A DNA stretch of 64,000 nt, from contig JASNZV010000007.1 in NCBI GenBank assembly GCA_048499455.1, positions 1 through 64,000 on the forward strand. The letters run 5' to 3'. The DNA is from CFX5 sp023384495. GTDB taxonomy: Bacteria > Chloroflexota > Anaerolineae > Caldilineales > Caldilineaceae. This document shows positions 33,466-41,792 of the stretch, piece after piece. The notes below the pieces were generated by a model, which saw nothing but the letters and a program-made list of their open reading frames with translations, ran no database searches and had not been told where the DNA came from. Each line of letters starts with the position of its first letter. Within the stretch, counting starts at the first letter, position 1. The position numbers and the translations under genes are program-made.

Positions 33466-34653
33466 ATGAACTTTGCACACTTACTGGCCGCCCGCACCGA
33501 CACGATGGGCGTCAATGCGATCCGCGAGATTCTCAAAGTTGTTTCGCAGCCGGGCATGGTCTCGCTGGCCGGCGGCATCCCCGCGCCCGAAAGCTTCCCC
33601 ATGGCGATCCTGCGCGAGCTGAGCGCCGCCGTCGAACAGAAATATGGTTCGAGCGCGTTTCAATATGACGCCACCGAAGGGTTTGGCCCCCTGCGTGAGG
33701 CGCTGGTCGATCACCTGGCCGCCAAAGGCGTCGCCGCCACGGCGCATGGGGTGCTCATCTCCAGCGGCTCGCAGGGGGTGCTGGACGCCATGGGCAAGGT
33801 CTTTATCGACCGCGGCGACGTGGTGGCGGTCGAAGCGCCCACCTACCTGGGCGCGCTCCAGGCCTTCAACCCCTACGAGCCGCGCTATGTGCAGATGGCG
33901 ACCGACGATGACGGCGTGATCCCCGAATCGATGGCCGAGGTGTTGCGCGCGCATGCCGTCAAATTTATCTACCTGACGCCCACGTTTCAAAACCCGACGG
34001 GGCGCACGCTGAGCCTGGCGCGGCGCAAGGCGGTCGCCCATATCATTCAGGAGCAAAACGCCCTGCTTGTCGAAGACGACCCCTATAGCGACCTCCGCTA
34101 TCGAGGCGACGCGCTGCCGCCCATCAAGGCCTTTGCGCCCGACCATGTGGTCTATACGAGCACGCTTTCCAAAATCTTTGCGCCGGGTCTGCGTATTGGC
34201 TTTTGCGTTGCGCCGCCCCTTGTGCGCCAGTGGCTGATTGTGGTCAAACAGGGGGTGGATCTGCACACCAGCACCTACAACCAGGCGCTGGCCGCCGAAT
34301 ACCTGGCCGGCGGCTATCTGCGCCGCCATCTGCCCACCATCATCGACCTCTATCGTCCACGGCAGACGGCATTGCTCGGGGCGCTCGACCGCCACCTACC
34401 CGACGGCTTCACCTGGTCGCAGCCAGAAGGAGGGATGTTTATCTGGCTGGAAGGCCCCGCCGGCCTCGATGCAGAGACGGTCTATTGGCGAGCCGTTGAG
34501 CGGAAGACGGCCTTTGTGCCGGGTAAGTTCTTCTTTGCACAGCCAGGCGAGGGGCTGCCCACCATGCGGCTCAACTTCACCATGGCGGACCCAACCACCA
34601 TCGACCGGGCCGTGCAGACCATCGCCGAAGTCATCAAGGGGTTGAACAGCTAG
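33466..34653 (+). CDS. PLP-dependent aminotransferase (LysN/2-aminoadipate type)
   Basis: 395 residues, no GntR domain. Motifs: 'GMVSLAGGIPAPESFPM', 'FQYDATEGFGPLREALVDHL', 'ISSGSQGVLDAMGKVF', 'FIYLTPTFQNPTGRTLSLAR', 'LLVEDDPYSDLRYRG' and 'VVYTSTLSKIFAPGLRIGF', with the PLP Lys in LSK. This fits class I fold enzymes such as LysN/ARO8 (aromatic or 2-aminoadipate transaminases); the exact substrate cannot be told. The neighbouring branched-chain exporter suggests amino-acid metabolism. Confidence 0.9.
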   Translation: MNFAHLLAARTDTMGVNAIREILKVVSQPGMVSLAGGIPAPESFPMAILRELSAAVEQKYGSSAFQYDATEGFGPLREALVDHLAAKGVAATAHGVLISSGSQGVLDAMGKVFIDRGDVVAVEAPTYLGALQAFNPYEPRYVQMATDDDGVIPESMAEVLRAHAVKFIYLTPTFQNPTGRTLSLARRKAVAHIIQEQNALLVEDDPYSDLRYRGDALPPIKAFAPDHVVYTSTLSKIFAPGLRIGFCVAPPLVRQWLIVVKQGVDLHTSTYNQALAAEYLAGGYLRRHLPTIIDLYRPRQTALLGALDRHLPDGFTWSQPEGGMFIWLEGPAGLDAETVYWRAVERKTAFVPGKFFFAQPGEGLPTMRLNFTMADPTTIDRAVQTIAEVIKGLNS

Positions 34654-34764
34654 ATCGGTAAACTTGTACGTTGGCGACTCTGTGCCAGGCACAACCGCCG
34701 CCAACCAAAAGCACGGTCTACCTGACTATTCGTACGTCAATTTCAGTGGATCACAGTCTGCGCC

Positions 34765-34842
34765 TGTAGCGGCGGTTTCCGGACGCCCGCTGGGCGCGCC
34801 GCACCGCCTGAGTGCACCGGCGGTATGGAAACCGCCGCTACA
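34765..34842. repeat. Inverted repeat with 16-base arms (TAGCGGCGGT family)
   Basis: The arms TGTAGCGGCGGTTTCC (34765-34780) and GGAAACCGCCGCTACA (34827-34842) are exact reverse complements around a GC-rich 46-base centre. The same core occurs at 12973-12998. It lies 50 bases upstream of the small DMT transporter gene. Confidence 0.7.
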
Positions 34843-34891
34843 AATTCGTGATCTACTGAATTTCCCATCCTTCAACAACGAAAGGCAATTC

Positions 34892-35329
34892 ATGCTGAAC
34901 TGGTGGGCTGTGATTCTAGTGGCGGCGCTGGGTGGCGTCGCGGTGACGCTGCAGGGGCAATTTATGGGCATGCTGAGCCAACGTATGGGGACGCTCGAAG
35001 CGGTCTTTCTCACCTATGGCGGCGGCGGCGTCGCCATTGCCCTGGTGCTCTTTCTCATGCGGGGGACGCAGCTCTCCGCGTTGGCATCGGCGCCGTGGTA
35101 CGCCTACACAACCGGGCTGCTGGGGCTGGTGATCGTAGGCGCGATTGGCTACACGGCGTCGCGATTGGGGCTGGTGGCCACCTTTACCGTGATGCTGGCG
35201 TCGCAATTTCTGTTGGCCGTGGCGCTTGACCACGTGGGTTGGTTGGGCGCCTTCCACCGCCCGCTGGATTGGAGCCGGGGGATCGGCATTTTGGTCATGC
35301 TGACCGGCGTCTGGCTCACGCTGCGTTGA
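34892..35329 (+). CDS. Small DMT/YdcZ-like (DUF606) transporter
   Basis: 145 residues. The ATG at 34892 begins right at the first membrane segment and has AAAGG upstream; an upstream in-frame start would cross the inverted repeat. About five hydrophobic segments ('WWAVILVAALGGVAVTLQG', 'TYGGGGVAIALVLFLM', 'GLLGLVIVGAIGYTA', 'TFTVMLASQFLLAVALDH', 'GIGILVMLTGVWLTLR') and the motif 'GRPL/PLDWSRGIGIL' fit the DUF606 half-size members of the drug/metabolite superfamily. Substrate unknown. Confidence 0.78.
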   Translation: MLNWWAVILVAALGGVAVTLQGQFMGMLSQRMGTLEAVFLTYGGGGVAIALVLFLMRGTQLSALASAPWYAYTTGLLGLVIVGAIGYTASRLGLVATFTVMLASQFLLAVALDHVGWLGAFHRPLDWSRGIGILVMLTGVWLTLR

Positions 35330-35394
35330 GCGCGCACAGACCCAAAAAAGCAAATTTGAGCAACAAGCAAATACAATGAGCAGAGAGGTCAAAG

Positions 35395-35730
35395 ATGCAG
35401 ACGTTTGCGCTGTCGCAGTTGATCGCCCAACGGGAGCAGAGCGAAGGACCGTGGATGGAATTCTTGCGCGTCGAAAGCCTAAGCATGGGCCTCTATGAAC
35501 TGGCGGCCGGCAGCGTCGACCCACAGCAGCCACACAGCGAGGACGAGGTCTATTTTGTCGTCGAGGGCGCAGCTACGCTCGAAGTGGATGGTGTGCAACA
35601 TCCGGTGCAGCCCGGGTCGATTGTCTATGTCGCCGCCCGTGCGCCCCACCGCTTCCACACCATCACCAAAGACCTGCGCGTGCTCGTCTTCTTTGCCCCG
35701 GCGGAGGGCTCGCTGGCCGGATCATCATAG
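35395..35730 (+). CDS. Cupin-domain protein
   Basis: 111 residues with a single cupin barrel: 'PHSEDEVYFVVEGAATLEVD' matches cupin motif 1 (His, Glu ligands) and 'VYVAARAPHRFHTITKDL' matches motif 2 (His). The ATG has AGAGGT upstream. It may be a small enzyme or metal/sugar-binding protein; no finer assignment is possible. It lies 65 bases after the DMT gene in the same direction. Confidence 0.82.
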   Translation: MQTFALSQLIAQREQSEGPWMEFLRVESLSMGLYELAAGSVDPQQPHSEDEVYFVVEGAATLEVDGVQHPVQPGSIVYVAARAPHRFHTITKDLRVLVFFAPAEGSLAGSS

Positions 35731-35787
35731 AGATGTTTTCAGTAACCCGTAGGTCATCGCCTCCGGCGTGACCCAGTCGCACAAGCC

Positions 35788-35879
35788 TAATATTACAACG
35801 AGACTTCGCGGTACGGGCCAGAGGTGCAACGCACTTTGCCAAGCGCATCGCACCTCAGGAAAGTCTCGTTGTAGTACTA
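35788..35879. repeat. ACAACGAGACTT-family inverted repeat, full copy 1
   Basis: A 92-base element. The left end TAATATTACAACGAGACTTC and right end AAAGTCTCGTTGTAGTACTA are inverted repeats matching at 17 of 20 positions. The centre holds AGGTGCAACGCACTT. It is nearly the same as 51037-51127 and is preceded by the same GCC. It lies 29 bases upstream of a methyltransferase gene. Confidence 0.75.
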
Positions 35880-35908
35880 AATAGTGACCGAAAAAGAGAG
35901 CCATCACG

Positions 35909-36676
35909 ATGACACAAGATATCAAAGCCGCCGTCCAACAACAGTTCCACCAGGTGGCGGCCAACTATCGCACCAGCAGCGTTCACGCACGTGGGGTAGA
36001 CCTGGCAGAGATGGTCGCCGCCGCCCAGCCCCGGGGCCACGAACGGGTGCTCGACGCCGGCTGCGGAACCGGCCACACGGCCCTCACCTTTGCGCCCCAT
36101 GTGGCGAGCGTGATCGGGGTGGACTTCACGGGCGCCATGCTCGACCAAGCGCGCCGCCTGGCCGACGAACGGGGGCTGCATAACGTTGATTTTCGCCTGG
36201 GCGATGTGGAGCAGCTTCCCTTCGCCCGCAGCGAATTCGACCTGGTCGTCTCGCGCTACAGCGCTCACCACTGGCCCCACCCCCAACGGGCGCTGGCTGA
36301 GTTCCGGCGTGTGCTGAGGCCCGGTGGCCGGCTGATTTTGTCCGACATTGTCTCGTTTGACAGCTTTGTGATCGACACCTTTGTGCAGGCAATCGAACTG
36401 CTGCGCGACCCCTCCCACGTGCGCGATCACACAGCCGCCCAATGGCTGAGCATGTTCGCTGGCGCGGGCTTTGCGGCGGAGGTGGTCTTCACTTGGGGGC
36501 TGCGGCTCGACTTTGCCGACTGGGTAGCGCGTATGCGGACGTCCGATGTGAACGTTGCGGCCCTTCGCTCGCTCATGGCCACCGCGCCCACCGATGTGTG
36601 CACGGCGCTCCTGTTCGAGGACGATGGCTCGTTTACCTTTCAAGGGGCGCTCTTCCGTGCGCAAAGAGAGCAGTAG
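35909..36676 (+). CDS. UbiE/Methyltransf_11-type SAM methyltransferase
   Basis: 255 residues. Motif I is 'RVLDAGCGTGHTALTFAPHV', followed by 'VIGVDFTGAMLDQARRLAD', 'VDFRLGDVEQLPFARSEFD' and 'VLRPGGRLILSDIVSFD', the full class I Rossmann pattern. The ATG has GAGAG upstream. The N-terminus 'QQQFHQVAANYRTSSVHARG' resembles enzymes methylating small lipophilic compounds (UbiE group), but no quinone genes are nearby. Confidence 0.87.
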   Translation: MTQDIKAAVQQQFHQVAANYRTSSVHARGVDLAEMVAAAQPRGHERVLDAGCGTGHTALTFAPHVASVIGVDFTGAMLDQARRLADERGLHNVDFRLGDVEQLPFARSEFDLVVSRYSAHHWPHPQRALAEFRRVLRPGGRLILSDIVSFDSFVIDTFVQAIELLRDPSHVRDHTAAQWLSMFAGAGFAAEVVFTWGLRLDFADWVARMRTSDVNVAALRSLMATAPTDVCTALLFEDDGSFTFQGALFRAQREQ

Positions 36677-36733
36677 CACAGCATTCATGATGACCTGCGG
36701 ACACCCCGAACGATGAAAATGATAGCGTACAGC

Positions 36734-36803
36734 AGGAACACAGAGAAAGCCGAGGGGCCCAGAGGGCGCCCCCAGAGCACACTGAGGTTTTTCTCCGTGT
36801 TCT
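36734..36803. repeat. Imperfect inverted repeat rich in ACACAGAGAA
   Basis: The left arm AGGAACACAGAGAAAGCCGAGG pairs with the right arm CTGAGGTTTTTCTCCGTGTT with a few mismatches. A second small hairpin (ATACACAG/CTGTGTAT) follows at 36813-36837. A minus-strand open frame through this sequence is a by-product of the repeat, not a gene. The element precedes azlC by about 100 bases. Confidence 0.5.
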
Positions 36804-36900
36804 GGTATGATGGATACACAGCGCCGAACTCTGTGTATCTCTGTGCAGTCTCTGTGCTCTCGGTGTTGCGCTGTTTTTCTATTTTCACAGCAGAACAGTC

Positions 36901-37626
36901 ATGATGGGCAAAGCGGGTGACACGTGGCGCAGCGAAGTGTGGGCCGGCGCGCGGGCGACATTCCCGCTGGTCATTGGCGCAGCGCCCTTTGGCGTCCTTT
37001 TTGGCGCGCTGGCGGTGACCAATGGCTTGAGCCCGGCGGCCACTGCGGGGATGTCGGCGCTGGTCTATGCCGGCGCGGCGCAGTTCATTGCCGCGGGGCT
37101 AGCGCCGAACAGCAGCATTGGCGTCATCATCTTGACCACATGGGTGGTCAACCTGCGCCACATGCTCTACGCTGCATCCCTGGCCCCCCACATGCGCCAC
37201 CTTCCTCAAAGTTGGTTGGCGGCGATTGCCTTTTGGCTGACCGATGAAACGTACGCGGTGGCGATCAACCGCTATCAACGGGCAGACGCCTCGCGCCTGA
37301 AACACTGGTTCTACATTGGCTCTGCGCTCTTCATGTATGGAAACTGGCAGCTCTGCACGTGGCTTGGCTTGCGGGCCGGGCGGGCGATTGCCGACCCGCA
37401 GGCGTGGGGGCTCGATTTCGCCTTTGTCGCCACCTTTATCGGGATCGTTGCGCCATCCATTCGAAACTGGCCGACGGTTGCCTGCGTGGTGGCCGCTGGC
37501 GTGAGCGCGCTGGCGTTGCGCGGGCTGCCGCACCAACTGGGGCTGGTGGGCGCCGCGCTCATCGGCGTGACCGTCGGTATGATCGTTGGTCGGTGGCGCC
37601 ATGCGCCGGGGTCGAGGGAAGCATGA
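36901..37626 (+). CDS. azlC: AzlC-type branched-chain amino acid exporter, large subunit
   Basis: 241 residues, about six to seven membrane segments. The N-terminal 'GARATFPLVIGAAPFGVLFG' and 'GMSALVYAGAAQFIAAGL', then 'LTTWVVNLRHMLYAASLAPH', are the signature of AzlC/YgaZ proteins. With AzlD it forms an exporter for branched-chain amino acids or analogues. The stop overlaps the azlD start (ATGA), so the two are translationally coupled. Confidence 0.92.
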   Translation: MMGKAGDTWRSEVWAGARATFPLVIGAAPFGVLFGALAVTNGLSPAATAGMSALVYAGAAQFIAAGLAPNSSIGVIILTTWVVNLRHMLYAASLAPHMRHLPQSWLAAIAFWLTDETYAVAINRYQRADASRLKHWFYIGSALFMYGNWQLCTWLGLRAGRAIADPQAWGLDFAFVATFIGIVAPSIRNWPTVACVVAAGVSALALRGLPHQLGLVGAALIGVTVGMIVGRWRHAPGSREA

Positions 37627-37946
37627 GCGAACCGGAACTGTGGATGGTTGGGGGCATGACCCTCGTGACCTATCTCTGTCGCTATCCGGTGCTGGCCGTG
37701 GTGAGCCGCGTCACGCTGCCGCCGGCGCTGTTGCGCGCCATGGGCTTCATCCCTGCCGCGGTGCTGACTGCCATCATCGCACCGGCGGTGGCGGCGCCAC
37801 GCGGCGAGTTGGCGCTGCAACTGGGCAACCCCTATCTTGGCGCGTCGCTAGTCACCTGCCTGGTAGCCTGGCGTTGCCCTAATTTGCTGCTAACCATCGG
37901 TGCAGGTATGGGGACGTGGTGGGTATGGCGCTGGCTGTCGGGCTAG
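37623..37946 (+). CDS. azlD: AzlD-type branched-chain amino acid exporter, small subunit
   Basis: 107 residues. The ATG at 37623 overlaps the azlC stop as ATGA, which decides the start; the open frame upstream of it is antisense-like. Four membrane segments ('LWMVGGMTLVTYLCRYPVL', 'LLRAMGFIPAAVLTAIIAPA', 'YLGASLVTCLVAW', 'LLLTIGAGMGTWWVWRWL') fit AzlD/YgaH. It is the partner of AzlC. Confidence 0.92.
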   Translation: MSEPELWMVGGMTLVTYLCRYPVLAVVSRVTLPPALLRAMGFIPAAVLTAIIAPAVAAPRGELALQLGNPYLGASLVTCLVAWRCPNLLLTIGAGMGTWWVWRWLSG

Positions 37947-37974
37947 AGCAGCCAGCGCAAATCGGCCACATGGG

Positions 37975-38697
37975 TCACTCCTCATCATCCTCGCCGCTGG
38001 CGTGGCGATGGGAATGCGCGCCTTTGGCGCGCACCATCTGCACATCGTTGAGGGTGAGCATGCCTTTACGCAGCGCAAACAGTGCGGCCTGGGTGCGATT
38101 TTCCAATTGAAGCTTGTTGAGGATTTTACTTACATGGGTGCGTACTGTTGAAATGCTGACACCAAGCTCGGCGGCGATCTCTTGGTTGGAGCGACCGCGC
38201 GCCACACAGAGCAACACGCGTTCTTCTGGCTCTGTCAGCGGGGAATCGACGGGCGGTGGCTCGATCAGGGGGCGCTTGAGCTGGCGAACAAGTTTGGTCG
38301 CAATCGCAGGGTGCAAGGCGGACAGGCCGCGATAGGCCGTATGGATCGCCGAGACCAGATCATCGGTTGCTTGCGTCTTCAAAACATAGCCCAGCGCGCC
38401 AGCCTGAAATGCAGCCGTAACCGTGGTGTCGTCAGACGAAGCCGTCAACACCAAAATTCTCGTGTCGGGGGCCTCAGCAATCATCTCCTCGATGACCTGA
38501 ATGCCGGGCTTATCAGGAAGATGTAAATCCACCAGCACCACATCCGGTTTGAGACGACGCGCTTTTTCGAGCGCTTCCTCGGCGTTGTTCGCCTCGTCCA
38601 CCACCGCAATATCACGGGCTTCGCCCAGCAATGCGCGGATCGCCTCGCCGACAATTAGTTCATCTTCAACCACCAGCACACGTATCTGCTCGGCCAT
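37975..38697 (-). CDS. Orphan NarL/LuxR-type response regulator
   Basis: 240 residues. Receiver: 'IRVLVVEDELIVGEAIRALL', Asp in 'DVVLVDLHLPDKPGI', Lys in 'GALGYVLKTQATDDL'. LuxR helix-turn-helix at about 155-215 ('LTEPEERVLLCVARGRSNQE', 'GVSISTVRTHVSKILNKL'). A His- and acid-rich tail ('KGAHSHRHASGEDDEE') is unusual. No kinase gene is adjacent. It converges with azlD. Confidence 0.9.
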   Translation of the reverse strand: MAEQIRVLVVEDELIVGEAIRALLGEARDIAVVDEANNAEEALEKARRLKPDVVLVDLHLPDKPGIQVIEEMIAEAPDTRILVLTASSDDTTVTAAFQAGALGYVLKTQATDDLVSAIHTAYRGLSALHPAIATKLVRQLKRPLIEPPPVDSPLTEPEERVLLCVARGRSNQEIAAELGVSISTVRTHVSKILNKLQLENRTQAALFALRKGMLTLNDVQMVRAKGAHSHRHASGEDDEE

Positions 38698-39027
38698 GAA
38701 ATCACTATCCCACGTGGCATATGGAAGCGTCGCAGCTTACTCGGAATTGGCGGGTAAAGGTTGCATGCGTTCACATCTGTCAGCCCCCATACCCGCATAG
38801 ACGCTCAAACGGTCTGATACGGTACATCCGACATGGTACATTGGGGTATGTACAGAAGTTGCCAGCTGAATTTTGGGGGCTCGTCATCCAGCATCACCCC
38901 GATCCCATACGGCTCGCGTTCGCCTACATTTCAAGACGAGAAATCAGCGATTTGGATACGGCGCCATGCGTAGCCAACTGTGGGAAGCGTTGGGCGCAGG
39001 CTGGGTCTTTGCGTCTCTCCAATAGCA

Positions 39028-39184
39028 CTTACGCCAGCCTTGACTATACTGCGGTTGCTTTGAAAACCGGACTTTGCGAAGAGGGTTGCTCCTTTAAGTA
39101 ATTCCGGTTTTCAAACAGAGCTCAGTATAAAGGCTTTTTGTTGACAAACCTGTCTCGGCTGAGGATCATCAGGCGCTGCGTAAG
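39028..39184. repeat. CTTACGCA-family MITE, copy C, split by an insertion
   Basis: The outer ends CTTACGCCAGCCTTGAC (39028-39044) and CATCAGGCGCTGCGTAAG (ending 39184) are those of the element at 48887-48961. Between them lies an 85-base insert (39045-39129) with its own inverted ends. Removing the insert and one TA leaves a copy of about 74 bases. The gene-free interval 38698-39429 otherwise shows only copy D; no gene is supported there. Confidence 0.75.
39045..39129. mobile_element. 85-base element nested inside the CTTACGCA MITE
   Basis: Perfect terminal repeats TATACTG and CAGTATA, then 7 unpaired bases on each side, then perfect inner repeats TTTGAAAACCGGA and TCCGGTTTTCAAA. The element starts and ends with TA, and comparison with uninterrupted copies suggests a single TA at the target, so a TA duplication as in IS630/Tc1-type insertion. 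It has no coding capacity. A diverged relative is at 29598-29679. Confidence 0.75.
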
Positions 39185-39219
39185 TCATGTTCAATTTGGG
39201 CCAAATTTCCTATCCATGG

Positions 39220-39291
39220 CTTACGCAATGCCTGACATTTGCCCTGAGAAATTCAGGCCCTGTTATCCTGCGCGGTCAAGGCTTGCGTGAG
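39220..39291. repeat. CTTACGCA-family MITE, copy D
   Basis: The left end CTTACGCAATGCCTGA and right end TCAAGGCTTGCGTGAG match the terminal repeats of the family, but the 40-base centre differs from copies A-C and contains its own CCTGAGAAATTCAGG palindrome. It lies 35 bases from copy C. Confidence 0.6.
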
Positions 39292-39429
39292 TCCAATTGG
39301 ATTGAGGGTCATTCTAGCTGGAGGCATAGAATCCGCCAAATTGGTCCGAACTCTCTTCGGGACAGCGCAAACGACGCCCGACGCCTCGCTACGGCGCTTG
39401 GGGCATACGTGTATGGGGCGAGTATTGCG

Positions 39430-41694
39430 CTACCGCTTGACGCCAAGCGAGTCTAGCACCGGCGCTGCGCCTACATAATAGAGGACGGTAGACGCCGGGG
39501 GCAGCGTTACCTCAAAGTGGGTTGTGTCTTGCGCCAACACGCGCCCCTCAAAGAGGTCGCAAACAACGTCCACCCGATGCGGCAGCTGGAAGGTGCGCTC
39601 TCCCCCCGCTACCGTATGTACAGCCAGCAGATCGGGCGTGGCGTAGAGCACATCGCCCGCCTCGCTGTAGAGGTGGACGCCGGCATGGCGGGCAATGCCG
39701 CGCAACACCGGGGCCGGAACGTTGGGCGTCGCAATGTAGACCGAAGTCCACGACCGCTTGGGGTCGGTCGGGTTGAACGTCTTCACGCCAAAGCCGGCCC
39801 GGCAGCGACCGAGGCTGTAGACGACCTCGCCAAGGACGGTGGCGTCGGGGTCTTCCAGGTGGAAATTGGGCGCGATGGGCCGCGTCGAGCCCCAAAAGAG
39901 TTCCTGCGACAGCCCCTGCGTGATGGGATGCTCGAAATTGGTCAGGTGCATAAAGGGGCCGTAGTAGCTGCCCCCCTTGCCCAAGTGAAAGCCCGTCAGA
40001 TCGGTCATGTGGCCCAGATCCAGCGCCGAATCCGCATCGGTGTTGATGTAGCCGGCGGCATAGAGCCAGAGCGCTGTCTTATTGTCGCGGCCGATGATCT
40101 CCTTGAGCGCCTTGCGCCGCCGGTCATCCAGGTGGAAGGGGTTGAGAAAGACATACAGCTTGTACTCAGGCAGCCTTCCCTCCAGCAGGTCGTTGAGCAG
40201 ATAGAGGTCGTGGGGCGCGCCAAAGCGGTTGAGGCTGAGAACGCGCTGATGCCAGATCAGGGGGATGTCGATGTTGTTGCGGAACGATTCGTAGCGGAAC
40301 GATTCATCGTCGAGGAAAACGGCGACCTCGGCGGCGGGCGTGCGGTCGAGGTGCAGCGCCCACTCGCCCAATTCCTGGAAGCGCCTGTGCCAGCGCCGCG
40401 ATTCGTCCACGATCAGCGGGCTTTCGGCATAGATGTTGTTCTCGAGCCAGGTAATGCCCAGACCGTGCGTGGCGACCTGGGCAAAGTGACGCTGATAGAT
40501 GGGGATCGACTTCTCCACCGGGTGCATGCGCCCGCCCGGGTCGAAATTGTTGTGCATCAGGGTATCCTCTTCAAAGAGGTAGAGCTTCCCGTGGACGCGC
40601 AATGATTCGGTCGGCTGCATGGGCAGCCCATCCCCACCGACGCCGCGGAAGGCATAGGTGTAGGGGCTGACGAAAAAGTCCACATGGGGTGACCGGAGCG
40701 CCTTCCACAATCCCAAATGGCCGCTGCGCTGGATGGCGGAGACCTCACTGCCGGCCAGGCCGCCGTGGTCGTCCACAAAGAAGCTATTGTTCCACGAAAG
40801 CTCCATCAGGTAGCCAAAGAAGGCGCCCGCCAGCTTCTCACCGGCGGTTTCCTCCTTCACGGTTTGGCAGAAGCCGATCATGGCGTCGGCCGCGACCTCG
40901 GCATAGCAGGCGTAAAAGTCGATCACCTTTTGCTCGCGCCGCGGGTCGCGGAAGAAATAGTGAGTGGTCTGGGATTGTTCGTCGGTGGCCGGGACTTCGG
41001 CGGTCTCAAAGGTCACATCTGGATCGCCCCAGGCCGCCCGCAGCGCAGCCACATCCCCCGCATAGCGGTCACGCAGCCACTGGCGGAAGGCGCGGCGCAT
41101 GGGTGCGCTAAAGTCGCCGCAGGCCGGGTCCATGGAGGACCACGCCTTGATCCACTCGCCGCACGTGCCTGTCGCCACCTGGTAGGCAATCACCCGGTCG
41201 TAGAGACCCACCTCCCGCAGATGTTCGATGTAGGCGCGCAAGAATGCCTTGACCTGTGTCTGCCACACCTGCGACGCATACGAGGCCGAGGGATAGGGGC
41301 CATCAGTCAGCACCTCTACCTCGTCGGGATAGGCCTTGTTCCACCAATCATCGAGGAGATAGCGCGTCTCAAGCCCCATGCGCAGCAGGAAGAGGGCGTC
41401 GGGGTCGGCCTCGAGCACGGTGCTCAGCCGGGGCGCGGTCTCGGTGAAATCGAACGGGCTTTCCTGCCCTGGCCGCGGCCCGCGCCACTCGTGGCCGACC
41501 GCATCAACGGAATAGATGTGGACGCCATTTTTCGCAAAGGCGCGCACGCTCTCTTGGATTGCCTCGATCCCATTCGGGTCAATCCCGGCAACCCAGTGAC
41601 AATTGGCGAACACGGGCTGGTCATTGAGAAAGAGGGTGGGTGTACCGTTGTGAGGTTTGACTTCTGCTTTCAATGGGGCTTCACCTTTCAGCAA
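39430..41694 (-). CDS. GH42-like glycoside hydrolase (putative beta-galactosidase-like)
   Basis: 754 residues, no signal peptide. The N-terminal part (about 30-400) reads like a TIM-barrel hydrolase of clan GH-A: 'GVHIYSVDAVGHEWRGP', 'YQVATGTCGEWIKAW' (likely acid/base Glu), 'FVSPYTYAFRGVGGDG' and 'GKLYLFEEDTLMHNN' (likely nucleophile Glu). A Rossmann-like domain (about 450-640, 'AAEVAVFLDDESFRYE', 'PEYKLYVFLNPFHLDDRRR') and a beta C-terminus ('FEVTLPPASTVLYYVG') follow, as in GH42 trimerisation-domain enzymes. It is the last gene of the sugar ABC transporter run, 98 bases after the BNR gene, so it probably acts on the imported sugar. Confidence 0.75.
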   Translation of the reverse strand: MLKGEAPLKAEVKPHNGTPTLFLNDQPVFANCHWVAGIDPNGIEAIQESVRAFAKNGVHIYSVDAVGHEWRGPRPGQESPFDFTETAPRLSTVLEADPDALFLLRMGLETRYLLDDWWNKAYPDEVEVLTDGPYPSASYASQVWQTQVKAFLRAYIEHLREVGLYDRVIAYQVATGTCGEWIKAWSSMDPACGDFSAPMRRAFRQWLRDRYAGDVAALRAAWGDPDVTFETAEVPATDEQSQTTHYFFRDPRREQKVIDFYACYAEVAADAMIGFCQTVKEETAGEKLAGAFFGYLMELSWNNSFFVDDHGGLAGSEVSAIQRSGHLGLWKALRSPHVDFFVSPYTYAFRGVGGDGLPMQPTESLRVHGKLYLFEEDTLMHNNFDPGGRMHPVEKSIPIYQRHFAQVATHGLGITWLENNIYAESPLIVDESRRWHRRFQELGEWALHLDRTPAAEVAVFLDDESFRYESFRNNIDIPLIWHQRVLSLNRFGAPHDLYLLNDLLEGRLPEYKLYVFLNPFHLDDRRRKALKEIIGRDNKTALWLYAAGYINTDADSALDLGHMTDLTGFHLGKGGSYYGPFMHLTNFEHPITQGLSQELFWGSTRPIAPNFHLEDPDATVLGEVVYSLGRCRAGFGVKTFNPTDPKRSWTSVYIATPNVPAPVLRGIARHAGVHLYSEAGDVLYATPDLLAVHTVAGGERTFQLPHRVDVVCDLFEGRVLAQDTTHFEVTLPPASTVLYYVGAAPVLDSLGVKR

Positions 41695-41792
41695 TCTATA
41701 CCCGATGTCAATCAGCAGACGGTCTGTCGCGGGCTATGTTCAAAGTATAGGTCAAGGACGCCTTAGGGTCAATCACTGCTCTATTTCGTCGA

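Noticed and set aside
36685..36888. Minus-strand 67-residue frame with NTESTETAQR
   Set aside because: The frame runs through the ACACAGAGAA inverted repeat; such translations arise from the repeat itself.
38721..39425. Plus-strand frames of 126 and 89 residues
   Set aside because: They cross the nested repeat elements, have no ribosome sites and no family resemblance.
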